DNA of 64,000 bases from the NCBI GenBank assembly GCA_965238155.1, contig OZ250175.1, forward strand, positions 868,001 to 932,000, given 5' to 3'. Each line of letters starts with the position of its first letter. The stretch's first letter is position 1. This document shows positions 25,110 to 35,027 of the stretch, piece by piece. The notes beneath the pieces were generated by a model. The model saw only the letters and a list, made by a program, of their open reading frames with translations, was not told where the DNA came from and did no database searches. This DNA is from BJGV01 sp964196335 (lineage in GTDB: Bacteria; Pseudomonadota; Gammaproteobacteria; Burkholderiales; Nitrosomonadaceae). Made by a program: the position numbers and the translations under genes.

Positions 25110-26354
25110 TTATTCTATTGATACGCGTCGAGCAATTAAAACAGCATTTGAACCACCAAATGCAAATGAATTACATAACGCGTAATCAAGCTCTGGTGAG
25201 GGGCGACCAATGCAGGGAACACAATCAAGGTCGCATTCTGGATCTGGTTGTGTGAGATGCGCTGTAGGAGGAATCTGTCGGTTTTTGAGTGCCATTACAG
25301 TTAATGCAAATTCAAGTGCTCCTGCTGCACCAAGTAAATGTCCATGCATAGACTTGGTTGAACTCACTGCAATACGTTGAGCATGATCTGCAAAAAGTAG
25401 TTTAATTGCATCGATTTCAACCTTGTCACCAGCTCCCGTACCCGTTGCGTGGGCATTAATATATCCGATTGCTGTTGAGTCAAGTCCGGCATCGTCAAGT
25501 GCTGTACGCATAGCCAGAACCTGCCCTTCGGCAGAAGGTTGCGTTAGATTATGCGCATCACTGGAAGAGCCGTATCCAACGATTTCAGCAAGCGGTTGGA
25601 TATTTCGCTCTTCTACAAGTGTCTCAGATTCCAGAATAAGCATCGCAGCTCCTTCACCAAGTACGAGGCCGCTTCTATCCTTTGCGAATGGTCGGCAGGA
25701 TGCGTGTGCACCTTCCGGGTGTTCTTTAGCAAGTACAGTGAGTGCCTCCCAGCAGGCTATAGAGCCATCATTTAGCATTGCCTCAGTTCCGCCGGTAACG
25801 ACACGTTCTTGGTAACCATCGCGGATAGCACGAAAAGCTTCACCAATCGCAGTTGATGATGAAGAACATGCGATTGAGTAATTCTGTGAAGGCCCGTGCA
25901 ACTTGTGACGCATTGAGATATGGCCTGCAGGGGCATTTGGCATGATCAGCGGTATAGTGGTTGGTCTTCCGGATCGAGTTTTATTAACATAGTATCTTTT
26001 GTAAGATTCTTCTATTGTTTGTGCGCCGCCAAGAGCGCAGCCAGTGTACACGCCAGTGGATGAAAGATCAGTTTCTTCAGATAATAATCCTGCATTTTCA
26101 AGGGCCTGGCGTGCAGCAATAACCGCCATTTGTGAAACGCGATCCATGAATAGTTGGTGTGGCTTGGAAATTATCCCTGTCGGGTCAAATTTAGTGCTTG
26201 CAAGTAGTACATCGCTTCCAAATTCAGGTGTCCCGGAGCGGGTCATTTTTACAGCAGACTCCCCCTGATAAATTTTATCGAAAACCTGATTTGGGTCACT
26301 TCCATGTGGAGAGACGAGCCCGATGCCAGTGACAAAAACGCGGTTGCGCTTCAC
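25110..26354 (-). CDS. Beta-ketoacyl-ACP synthase (FabF-like)
   Basis: Condenses acyl and malonyl units on ACP. The Cys nucleophile lies in SIACSSSSTA, the two His in NAHATGTGAGD and HGHLLGAAGA, and the Lys in STKSMHG; all are intact. The frame is open to ATG 26393, which would overlap the ACP gene by 29 bp. A GTG at 26354 gives the usual N-terminus VKRNRVFVTGIG (414 aa) and is preferred, though no ribosome-binding site is clear. Paired with its own ACP, it probably works in a dedicated pathway rather than bulk fatty-acid synthesis. Confidence 0.88.
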   Translation of the reverse strand: MKRNRVFVTGIGLVSPHGSDPNQVFDKIYQGESAVKMTRSGTPEFGSDVLLASTKFDPTGIISKPHQLFMDRVSQMAVIAARQALENAGLLSEETDLSSTGVYTGCALGGAQTIEESYKRYYVNKTRSGRPTTIPLIMPNAPAGHISMRHKLHGPSQNYSIACSSSSTAIGEAFRAIRDGYQERVVTGGTEAMLNDGSIACWEALTVLAKEHPEGAHASCRPFAKDRSGLVLGEGAAMLILESETLVEERNIQPLAEIVGYGSSSDAHNLTQPSAEGQVLAMRTALDDAGLDSTAIGYINAHATGTGAGDKVEIDAIKLLFADHAQRIAVSSTKSMHGHLLGAAGALEFALTVMALKNRQIPPTAHLTQPDPECDLDCVPCIGRPSPELDYALCNSFAFGGSNAVLIARRVSIE

Positions 26355-26364
26355 GTTAGTACTG

Positions 26365-26607
26365 TCAACTATCTTTAGCCTGAAGCGCCTCATCTATGAG
26401 TGCAACCGCTTCGCCAAGAGTAGTAAAATCCATTTTGTCAGTAGGTATTTCAATATCGTATTTTTCCGATACATCGAACAGCAACTCTACCATTGTGAGC
26501 GAGTCAAGCCCCAGGGTCTCTAAGGTTGCCTCAGGTGAGATAGCTTCAGCATCGACTTCAAATTTGTCGATAAGAGTTTGGCGAACGAAATCGAATGTAG
26601 AAGTCAA
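26365..26607 (-). CDS. Acyl carrier protein
   Basis: An 80-aa carrier with the phosphopantetheine Ser in LGLDSLTMVELL. It starts just upstream of the beta-ketoacyl synthase and is transcribed with it. It differs from housekeeping AcpP, which has the motif DSLD or DSLDTV. It probably carries the product of the adjacent synthase. Confidence 0.92.
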   Translation of the reverse strand: MTSTFDFVRQTLIDKFEVDAEAISPEATLETLGLDSLTMVELLFDVSEKYDIEIPTDKMDFTTLGEAVALIDEALQAKDS

Positions 26608-26848
26608 AAGGATAGATTAGTAACAGTATAAAAACAGATGGCAGGTAGTAAGTATGTGGTGAATAAGAGCTTCATATTTATTCTCATTATTGTAGACGAA
26701 TAGTACACTTTCCAAGTCTTCGTGACAACTTTTTGTCTTTTATAAGTCTATGCGTATAATCTGCGAACATTCACGCATACAAGCAGATATATGTCGGATT
26801 GCTAGTATGATTCAATAAAATTAGTGTCCCAGCATAATTAATTTCATT

Positions 26849-27848
26849 TTGAATATAGATACATCATATAAGCCGTATGTTGCTCCCGTTTGGTTGCCCG
26901 GAGGAAACGTACAAACTATTTACCCCTCTTTGCTTCGCTCATTACCTATATCAGCCTATCGACGTGAGCGTCTGGAGTTGGATGATGGCGATTTTATAGA
27001 TATTGACTGGCTAGATAACTCAATTGACACACCATTAGTGATACTGTTTCATGGGTTGGAAGGAGGTTCATCCAGTCATTATGCCCGGAGCATTATGAGA
27101 CTGCTTCAGGAGTTAGGTTGGCGTGGCGCTGTCGTACATTTTCGTGGATGTTCCGGAACTCCCAATCGGTTGCCACGCGCATATCATGCCGGTGACTCGG
27201 AAGAAATTGACAGGATATTGCATAAGATCAGAGAGAGAGACCAATCCTTTTGCTCCAATGCGCAGCTTTATGTGGTCGGCATATCTCTGGGTGGTAATGC
27301 GTTACTAAAGTGGCTTGGAGAGCAAGGTAAACAGGCATGCCACGTGATTGATGGCGCCGTGACGGTTTCTGTTCCGCTAGATTTAGTAGCAGCCGGAGAA
27401 GCCCTGGATTCGGGGTTTAATCGGTTCTATACGCAACATTTTCTTGGCACACTGAAGAAAAAGGCTCTTGAGAAACTTGATCGTTTTCCAGGACTTTTTG
27501 ACGCTATAGCAGTAGCAGAATGTGCTACTTTGTATCAATTTGATAACCTGGTAACTGCACCGTTGCACGGTTTTTCTAATACTGACGAATACTGGACTCT
27601 ATCTAGCAGTAAGCCCTGGTTGAGGTATATCCAAGTGCCAACACTGGTTATCAACGCACGCAATGATCCGTTTATGCCTTCATCTGTTTTACCTGCACAA
27701 ACTGATGTTTCATGCGAAGTTGCGTTGGAATTTCCTGCACAAGGGGGGGCACGTGGGCTTCTTAAGCTCTCCGTTTCCAGGAAAGCTCACATGGCTTCCC
27801 GAAAGGATAATCAGATTTTTCGATAATCAATGCAAATTATACAAATAA
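26849..27848 (+). pseudogene. YheT-family alpha/beta hydrolase, frameshifted before the catalytic His
   Basis: Residues show VAPVWLPGGNVQTIYPS, the oxyanion region FHGLEGGSSSHYA and the nucleophile elbow VVGISLGGNALLKW. After EFPAQGG the frame reads ARGLLKLS and stops at 27826. With six instead of seven G at 27743-27749 it reads GGHVGFLSSPFPG and LPERIIRFF, ending at 27848. This is the family's normal C-terminus, and its His is the third member of the catalytic triad. As given, the enzyme should be inactive. The start is TTG at 26849. Confidence 0.8.
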
Positions 27849-27923
27849 TTTACAAAAACCCCGGTTGAAGTTGCAAATTTTTAAGGCTGAATTGCTACGA
27901 GAATTAATAATTATTGTCAGTAA

Positions 27924-29279
27924 TTAAAGAAATCTTGCTACTAAAGCTTTCTCAAAATTACCTGTCATGGGAATTTTAACCTTGTATCCATTACCCGGAG
28001 CAACGTTGACCGATTCTCCTTTAAGATTTTGCATGTGAGTGAGCTCAATCACGCGATTACCAGAAGGATGAATTATTTCTAGCTTATCACCAATCTTAAA
28101 ACGGTTTTTCACCGATATTTCAGTCATTCCGCTAGACACATCGAAACTGGTAATATCTCCTACATATTGGCTACGATTTGATTTCGAATGGCTCTGCAGG
28201 TAATTTTGTGTATCACTGGCATGATGTCGCTGATAAAAGCCATCGGAGTATCCTCGATTAGCCAGACCCTCTAGCTCACCTAGCAAAGACGGATCCATAG
28301 GACGACCTGCTACAACATCATCTATTGCCTTGCGATAAACCTGTGCAGTACGGGCGACATAATAAAGTGATTTGGTGCGGCCTTCTATTTTCAGTGAATC
28401 TACACCAATTTGAACTAGTCTTTCAACGTGCTCTACTGCCCGTAGGTCTTTAGAGTTCATAATGTAAGTACCGTGTTCATCTTCCATTATTGGCATTAGC
28501 TGGCCAGGGCGTTCCTTTTCTTCTATTAGGTAGACTTTGTCTGCTGCCGGGTGACGTTCAACGCTGCCACAATTACTGAATTCCGGCTGGTTCATTTGCT
28601 GATGAAAATCAAAATCGATCTTTTTTGTTTCTTGTATATCTCCACTTGCATTTTCTTCAGCTGATTTGACTTTATAGTCCCAGCGACAGGAATTGGTGCA
28701 TGTTCCTTGATTAGGGTCACGGTGATTGAAGTATCCAGATAGTAAGCAACGACCAGAATAAGCAATACACAATGCTCCATGGACAAATACCTCAAGTTCT
28801 ATCTCTGGGCAAAGTTGCCGGATTTGGTCTATTTCATCAAGTGATAATTCACGAGATAAAATTACCCGCGTTAACCCCAATTTGTGCCAAAATTTAACTC
28901 CGGCATAATTTACTGTATTTGCCTGTACAGACAGGTGGATTGGCATTTCCGGCCATTTTTCTCGTACCATCATAATGAGTCCGGGATCAGACATGATGAG
29001 CGCATCAGGTTTTAGCTGGATAACAGGGCTCATATCATTAATGTAGGTTTTTATTTTTGCATTGTGGGGCGTTATATTACTTGCAACAAAAAACTTTTTC
29101 CCCATGGTATGTGCCTCAAGGATTCCGGAACATAACTGTTCCATCCCAAACTCATTATTGCGAGCGCGCATAGAATAACGTGGTTGGCCTGCGTAAATCG
29201 CATTTGCGCCAAAAGCATACGCTGCACGCATTTTTTCCAGAGAGCCGGCAGGGAGTAATAGTTCAGGGGCTTTAAACAT
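27924..29279 (-). CDS. Peptidase U32-family protein, TrhP/YegQ-like
   Basis: At 451 aa it matches YegQ/TrhP, which in E. coli takes part in 5-hydroxyuridine formation at tRNA position 34. N-terminal ELLLPAGSLEKMRAAYAFGANAIY is followed by VHGALCIAYSGRCLLSGYF and the Cys-rich CTNSCRWDY, likely iron-sulphur ligands. A C-terminal beta-barrel follows. Despite the peptidase name, the established role is RNA modification; the assignment to TrhP rather than RlhA rests on length and overall pattern. Confidence 0.88.
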   Translation of the reverse strand: MFKAPELLLPAGSLEKMRAAYAFGANAIYAGQPRYSMRARNNEFGMEQLCSGILEAHTMGKKFFVASNITPHNAKIKTYINDMSPVIQLKPDALIMSDPGLIMMVREKWPEMPIHLSVQANTVNYAGVKFWHKLGLTRVILSRELSLDEIDQIRQLCPEIELEVFVHGALCIAYSGRCLLSGYFNHRDPNQGTCTNSCRWDYKVKSAEENASGDIQETKKIDFDFHQQMNQPEFSNCGSVERHPAADKVYLIEEKERPGQLMPIMEDEHGTYIMNSKDLRAVEHVERLVQIGVDSLKIEGRTKSLYYVARTAQVYRKAIDDVVAGRPMDPSLLGELEGLANRGYSDGFYQRHHASDTQNYLQSHSKSNRSQYVGDITSFDVSSGMTEISVKNRFKIGDKLEIIHPSGNRVIELTHMQNLKGESVNVAPGNGYKVKIPMTGNFEKALVARFL

Positions 29280-29387
29280 GGTGTAGAATTGAAATCAGAA
29301 CTTGTTATTTAGTTTTGATGTTAATAAGGAAATTAAAATATTTAATCAAACCTGAGTATTTCGAGATACCCTCAGTATTGTAACATC

Positions 29388-32300
29388 ATGTCTACAGTCC
29401 CTACATTTATTCATCTACGTATGCACAGCGAGTATTCTGTCTCTGATGGCATTGTACGTATTGATGGCGCGGTAGAAAAGGCGGTTGCCGACAATATGCC
29501 TGCACTTGCACTGACTGATCTGTCAAATTTATTTGGCATGGTAAAGTTTTATGAGCGTACACGTAGCAGAGGCGTAAAGCCGATCATCGGTTGTGAGGTA
29601 TGGATTACAAATGAAAGTGATCGTGACAAGCCCTCACGTCTTCTGTTGTTGTGTAAGTCTTATTCAGGGTACTTGTTATTATGCCGTTTGTTGTCGCGTG
29701 CTTATCGTGAGAATCAATATCGGGGTCGGGCCGAAGTAAAAAAATCCTGGTTAAATAGGAACGAAATTGGAACACAGGGATTGATTGCTTTATCTGGAGC
29801 ACACCTTAGTGAAATAAATATGGTTCTGATGCAGGATGATTTTGATCAGGCAAAAACACTTGCACAGGAATGGTCAGATTTATTTCCTGATCATTTTTAC
29901 ATAGAGATACAGCGGGTAGGGCGTGATAACGAAGAAATAATTTTACAGAATTCTCTGGCATTGGCCTCAGTCTTATGTTTACCGGTAGTGGCAACGCACC
30001 CAGTACAATTCTTGTCTCCTGAGGAATATAAAGCACATGAGGCACGGGTTTGTATTGCTGAAGGCTATGTGCTGGGTGATCGAAGACGACCAAAAAAATT
30101 CACAATGCAGCAATATTTCAAAACCCAGGCTGAAATGGAGACATTATTTTCAGATATTCCGGTAGCCCTTGCTAACAGTGTAGAGATAGCCAAACGATGT
30201 AATCAACTATTGGAGTTAGGGGTTAATCGCCTGCCGCTTTTTCCTACGCCAAATAATGAAAGCCTTGAAAAGTATCTGCATGATCAGGCGTTAGACGGCT
30301 TAGAAAATAGAATGAAATCACTATTTCCTGATCAAGACAAACGTGATTTAAGAATGCCACAATATCGTACACGTTTGGACTTTGAGGTTACTACTATCGT
30401 ACAAATGGGTTTTGCCGGATATTTTCTGATTGTTTCTGACTTTATTAACTGGGCCAAGCAGAATGAAGTCCCGGTAGGTCCGGGGAGAGGGTCAGGTGCA
30501 GGCTCACTTGTCGCTTTTTCTCTCGGCATCACTGATCTTGATCCCTTACGCTACGATTTATTGTTTGAACGTTTTCTTAATCCAGAGCGGGTATCCATGC
30601 CTGATTTTGATATTGATTTTTGTCAGGATGGACGGGAGCGTGTGATCGAATATGTGAAGCAGAAATATGGAGCTGAGAGTGTTTCGCAGATTGTTACCTT
30701 TGGCACAATGGCAGCGAAAGCAGTAATACGTGATGTTGGGCGGGTATTAGATTTACCGTATAACTTTGTTGATAAATTGGCAAAGCTTGTACCATTTGAA
30801 TTAGGCATGACTTTAAAAAAAGCCCGTGAAATAGAGCCACAACTAAACCAACGCGCACAGGAAGAAGAAGAGGTGCGCATATTATTAGAACTTGCTGAAG
30901 GTCTCGAGGGGATTACTCGCAATGTCGGCATGCATGCTGGCGGGGTATTGATCGCTTCAGGAAAAATCACTGATTTCTGTCCTGTGTATTGCGCGGATTC
31001 CACTGATGCAGTGGTAAGCCAGTTGGATAAGGATGATGTAGAAAAAATAGGTTTAGTAAAGTTTGATTTTTTAGGATTGAGGACTTTGACTATACTTGAC
31101 TGGACTGTCAGATACATAAGGCAGAGAGTTTCTGAGCCAGAAACAGGAAATCATAAGTTTATTTCTCTGGAGACGCTTCCTCTGGAAGATCCGGCAACTT
31201 ATGCATTATTGAGACAGGGAAATGTCGTAGGGGTATTCCAGTTCGAATCTCGTGGCATGAAAGATTTGTTGCAAAAGACAAAACCAGATCGTTTTGAGGA
31301 TATTATCGCGTTAGTAGCTTTGTATCGACCGGGCCCAATGGATCTGATTCCTGAATTTACTGAACGTAAACTTGGCAAGCGTGTTGAATACCTTGATCCT
31401 CGCTTACAGCCTATACTTGGCCCAACTTATGGTGTAATGATTTATCAGGAGCAAGTGATGCAAATTGCTCAGGTAATAGGTGGTTACAGTCTTGGTAGTG
31501 CTGATTTGTTACGACGGGCAATGGGTAAGAAGAAAGTTGAGGAAATGGAGCAACAGCGAGATATTTTTGTTAATGGTGCAATAAAAAATGGACTAACTAA
31601 AAGTAAGGCGGCAGAGCTGTTTGGCTTAATGGAAAAATTTGCAGGTTATGGTTTCAACAAATCACATGCAGCAGCCTATGCTCTGATTGCATTCCAAACT
31701 GCATATCTTAAAGCTCACTATCCATCAGAATTTATGGCAGCATCCTTGTCTGCCGATATGGATGACACCGATAAAGTACATGTATTCTTTGAGGATAGTA
31801 TAGCTAATCATATCCTTGTTCTTCCTCCGGATATTAATCTATCTGTTTACCGTTTCGTACCTGTTGATGGAAAAACCATACGTTATGGACTGGGAGCAGT
31901 GAAAGGTACAGGTGAGTCCGCCATTACAGTTATTACCAGAGAACGTAATCAAGCAGGGCCATACACTGATTTATTTGATTTTTGTCAGCGTGTGGATAAG
32001 AGAATTGTTAACCGTCGGGTATTAGAGTCACTGATTCGTGCGGGTACATTTGACTCCATAAATACACATCGAGCAGGATTATTAGCATCTGTTGGCATCG
32101 CATTAGAATCAGCTGAACAAACTAGTCGGGCAGCAAACCAGGAAAGTTTATTTAGCGGAGATGATATAGCTTCAGAAAGACCATGTATGGTTAGCGTCCC
32201 ACAATGGGAAGAAAAAGAGAGATTGCAGAACGAAAAAATGGCTTTAGGATTCTATATGAGTGGGCATCCCTTTAATATTTACGCTGATGAATTGAAAAAT

Positions 32301-32882
32301 TTTGTGTCTACCCGGTTGGATAGGTTGAGTCCACAAAGGGATCCGCAACTTCTGGCTGGTATTATCTATTCCATTCGCATTCAGATGACCAAACGTGGCA
32401 GAAAGATGGGAGTGATAGTATTAGATGACGGGAAAGCACGTGTGGAGCTAGTTGTCTATAGTGAAATATTTGATGCAAACCAAAATTGGCTGAAGGAAGA
32501 TCAGTTGCTGGTAGTGGAAGCAAAGGTTGGCAGCAAGGGAGATAACGAAGCGAGCAGTGGTGGGTTACGTATTACTACTAACAAGCTTTTTGATTTAGCC
32601 GGAGCTCGTTCCCGCTATGCGAAAAGTATAAGGCTTCATTGTAATGGGTCATCAAATGCAGTTAAGTTAAAAGACTTGCTGGCACCCTATCGCAATAATG
32701 GCAGTTCTACTTTTAACAGTGAAAATAACAGCTGCTATTGTCCTGTATCAATAACTTATCATAACCAGAATGCGGCTTGTGAAATTGAATTAGGTGACGA
32801 ATGGTGCGTAAGTTTGCACGATAACTTATTACAGTCTTTATCAGAGCACTTTCAGGCAGAGAATGTGAGGGTAATTTACTGA
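29388..32882 (+). CDS. dnaE: DNA polymerase III subunit alpha
   Basis: Replicative polymerase. The N-terminal PHP domain (FIHLRMHSEYSVSDG), the palm with VGPGRGSGAGSLVA and the MPDFDIDFCQ metal-binding Asp pair, and the fingers (YQEQVMQIA, GYGFNKSHAAAYA) are present. The beta-binding and OB-fold C-terminus (IIYSIRIQMTKRGRKMG) follows. It has 1164 aa, full length. It is transcribed alone, 128 bp ahead of rplM. Confidence 0.97.
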   Translation: MSTVPTFIHLRMHSEYSVSDGIVRIDGAVEKAVADNMPALALTDLSNLFGMVKFYERTRSRGVKPIIGCEVWITNESDRDKPSRLLLLCKSYSGYLLLCRLLSRAYRENQYRGRAEVKKSWLNRNEIGTQGLIALSGAHLSEINMVLMQDDFDQAKTLAQEWSDLFPDHFYIEIQRVGRDNEEIILQNSLALASVLCLPVVATHPVQFLSPEEYKAHEARVCIAEGYVLGDRRRPKKFTMQQYFKTQAEMETLFSDIPVALANSVEIAKRCNQLLELGVNRLPLFPTPNNESLEKYLHDQALDGLENRMKSLFPDQDKRDLRMPQYRTRLDFEVTTIVQMGFAGYFLIVSDFINWAKQNEVPVGPGRGSGAGSLVAFSLGITDLDPLRYDLLFERFLNPERVSMPDFDIDFCQDGRERVIEYVKQKYGAESVSQIVTFGTMAAKAVIRDVGRVLDLPYNFVDKLAKLVPFELGMTLKKAREIEPQLNQRAQEEEEVRILLELAEGLEGITRNVGMHAGGVLIASGKITDFCPVYCADSTDAVVSQLDKDDVEKIGLVKFDFLGLRTLTILDWTVRYIRQRVSEPETGNHKFISLETLPLEDPATYALLRQGNVVGVFQFESRGMKDLLQKTKPDRFEDIIALVALYRPGPMDLIPEFTERKLGKRVEYLDPRLQPILGPTYGVMIYQEQVMQIAQVIGGYSLGSADLLRRAMGKKKVEEMEQQRDIFVNGAIKNGLTKSKAAELFGLMEKFAGYGFNKSHAAAYALIAFQTAYLKAHYPSEFMAASLSADMDDTDKVHVFFEDSIANHILVLPPDINLSVYRFVPVDGKTIRYGLGAVKGTGESAITVITRERNQAGPYTDLFDFCQRVDKRIVNRRVLESLIRAGTFDSINTHRAGLLASVGIALESAEQTSRAANQESLFSGDDIASERPCMVSVPQWEEKERLQNEKMALGFYMSGHPFNIYADELKNFVSTRLDRLSPQRDPQLLAGIIYSIRIQMTKRGRKMGVIVLDDGKARVELVVYSEIFDANQNWLKEDQLLVVEAKVGSKGDNEASSGGLRITTNKLFDLAGARSRYAKSIRLHCNGSSNAVKLKDLLAPYRNNGSSTFNSENNSCYCPVSITYHNQNAACEIELGDEWCVSLHDNLLQSLSEHFQAENVRVIY

Positions 32883-33010
32883 TAGTATTTGTTCAGGCCA
32901 TATCTGCTAGGAGGCATTGAAATACGTGTATGTGAAGGACTCTTAGTTTGACTTTTGAGTAGGTCTGACATACAATTCGCGGCTTCCCTTAGACATGCAG
33001 AAACAGCTTT

Positions 33011-33448
33011 GTGAAAACATTTTCAGCCAACCCACATAAAGTGAATCACGACTGGATTGTGATAGACGCAGCCGACAAAGTATTAGGTCGTCTTGCTACT
33101 GAAATTGCACACCGTTTACGTGGAAAGCACAAGCCAATATATACACCTCATGTAGATACAGGTGATTATGTTGTCGTGGTGAATGTAGATAAAATACGTA
33201 TCACAGGCAACAAATTAGAAAATAAAGTTTATTATCGTCACAGTGGGTATCCTGGGGGGATTTATGAAACCAGCTTTGCCAAAATGCATGCACGTTTTCC
33301 TGGAAGGCCATTAGAAAAAGCAGTAAAGGGAATGTTACCAAAAGGCCCGCTTGGTTACGCTATGTTGAAAAAGCTAAAGGTTTATGCTGGTGCAACGCAC
33401 CCTCATACGGCACAACAGCCTATTCAACTTGACATAGGAGTTAAATAA
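33011..33448 (+). CDS. rplM: 50S ribosomal protein L13
   Basis: A 145-aa protein starting with GTG (VKTFSANPHKV). The conserved DKVLGRLATEIAHRLRGKHK and HSGYPGG segments are present. It is followed by rpsI 5 bp later, the universal rplM-rpsI pair. Confidence 0.96.
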   Translation: MKTFSANPHKVNHDWIVIDAADKVLGRLATEIAHRLRGKHKPIYTPHVDTGDYVVVVNVDKIRITGNKLENKVYYRHSGYPGGIYETSFAKMHARFPGRPLEKAVKGMLPKGPLGYAMLKKLKVYAGATHPHTAQQPIQLDIGVK

Positions 33449-33453
33449 GGAAT

Positions 33454-33846
33454 ATGAGCACGTATTATAATTATGGTACTGGCCGGCGTAAAAGTGCGGT
33501 AGCACGTGTTTTCATGAAACCGGGTAAAGGTGCGATCGTTATAAATTATAAGCCCATTGAAGAATTCTTCTCACGTGAGACTGGTCGTATGATTGTTCGT
33601 CAACCACTTGAACTAACTGGAAACCTAACAGCATTTGATATTATGGTAAATATTTCAGGTGGAGGTGAATCAGGGCAGGCGGGTGCAGTACGTCATGGAA
33701 TTACTCGTGCACTTATAGACTTTGATGAAGCACTCAGACCGGTATTGAGGAAGGCGGGTTTAGTTACACGGGATGCGCGTGAGGTAGAGCGCAAGAAAGT
33801 AGGTTTACGTAAGGCGCGCAGGGCGAAGCAGTTTTCTAAACGCTAA
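33454..33846 (+). CDS. rpsI: 30S ribosomal protein S9
   Basis: A 130-aa protein with the GTGRRKSAVARVF N-terminus, the GGGESGQAGAVRHGITRAL block and the basic tail KARRAKQFSKR that reaches the P-site tRNA. A strong terminator follows. Confidence 0.97.
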   Translation: MSTYYNYGTGRRKSAVARVFMKPGKGAIVINYKPIEEFFSRETGRMIVRQPLELTGNLTAFDIMVNISGGGESGQAGAVRHGITRALIDFDEALRPVLRKAGLVTRDAREVERKKVGLRKARRAKQFSKR

Positions 33847-33861
33847 TATTTTGTGGATAAC

Positions 33862-33892
33862 AAAAAAGCCGCCAGAAATTGGCGGCTTTTTT
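33862..33892. terminator. Rho-independent terminator after rplM-rpsI
   Basis: Inverted repeat AAAAAAGCCGCCA/TGGCGGCTTTTTT with a GAAAT loop, giving a GC-rich stem and T-run. It can act on both strands, but its natural role is to end rplM-rpsI. Confidence 0.92.
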
Positions 33893-33988
33893 GTTTGTTG
33901 CTTTATAATCGTTAGACCTGATTTTTCATATAAATGTAGATAGGAATTAAATTTATTTAATCTGATTAATAAATAATATGGGAATATT

Positions 33989-35017
33989 ATGATTAAAGTC
34001 GGAATTGTTGGCGGGACTGGCTATACCGGTGTTGAATTACTGCGCATATTGTCACAACATCCTGAGGTGGAAATACAGGCCATTACATCTCGTAAGGAAG
34101 CAGGGATAGCAGTAGATGAGTTGTTTCCTGGTTTACGTGGGAAGGTGAAACTAAAATTTAGTGATCCGGCCAAGACAAAGCTGGGGAAGTGTAACGTGGT
34201 ATTTTTTGCTACTCCTAATGGTGTTGCAATGCATCAGACAGAAGAATTGCTGGATGCCGGAGTGCGGGTAGTAGATCTGGCTGCAGATTTTCGTATCAAG
34301 GATGTGCTTGCGTGGGAGAAATGGTATGGTATGACCCATGCGAGTCCAGATCTGTTAGCAGAGGCTGTGTATGGTTTACCTGAAGTCAATCGCGATGAGA
34401 TCAAAGCAGCAAGACTGGTAGCGAATCCGGGTTGTTATCCGACTGCCGTGCAACTTGGTTTTTTACCACTGATTGAATCTGAAATTATAGATTTAGATAA
34501 TCTTATTGCCGATGTAAAGTCCGGAGTTTCTGGTGCAGGGAGAAACGCAGAGATACATGCGCTATATGCGGAAGTCTCTGATAATTTCAAGGCTTATGGC
34601 GTGCCTGGCCACAGGCACCATCCTGAAATTAAGCAGGGTTTATCTAATATTGCGAATAAGTCGGTTGATTTAACCTTCGTACCGCATCTTACTCCGATGA
34701 TTCGGGGCATTCATGCCACGCTATATGCAAAACTTACTACGAGTGTTGATTTGCAAGCATTATTTGAAAAACGCTATGCAAATGAACCGTTTGTTGATGT
34801 GTTGCCTGCTGGCAGTCATCCGGAAACCCGTTCAGTGAGGGGATCTAACTTTTGTCGTATTGCTGTACATCTTCCACAGGGGGGGGATACTGTTGTTGTA
34901 TTGGCAGTGACAGATAACCTGGTCAAAGGCGCAGCAGGGCAGGCGGTACAAAATATGAATCTGATGTTCGGGTTCTCCGAAACACTTGGTATAAACCAAA
35001 TCGCACAGATACCGTAA
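33989..35017 (+). CDS. argC: N-acetyl-gamma-glutamyl-phosphate reductase
   Basis: Third step of arginine synthesis, NADPH-dependent. It shows the Rossmann loop VGGTGYTGVELLR, the catalytic Cys in NPGCYPTAVQLGFLPL and the His in VPGHRHHPEI, in 342 aa. It contains a G8 run within HLPQGGDT at 34879-34886 that is in frame, unlike the runs at 12876 and 27743. Confidence 0.96.
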   Translation: MIKVGIVGGTGYTGVELLRILSQHPEVEIQAITSRKEAGIAVDELFPGLRGKVKLKFSDPAKTKLGKCNVVFFATPNGVAMHQTEELLDAGVRVVDLAADFRIKDVLAWEKWYGMTHASPDLLAEAVYGLPEVNRDEIKAARLVANPGCYPTAVQLGFLPLIESEIIDLDNLIADVKSGVSGAGRNAEIHALYAEVSDNFKAYGVPGHRHHPEIKQGLSNIANKSVDLTFVPHLTPMIRGIHATLYAKLTTSVDLQALFEKRYANEPFVDVLPAGSHPETRSVRGSNFCRIAVHLPQGGDTVVVLAVTDNLVKGAAGQAVQNMNLMFGFSETLGINQIAQIP

Positions 35018-35027
35018 ACATAGTTAG

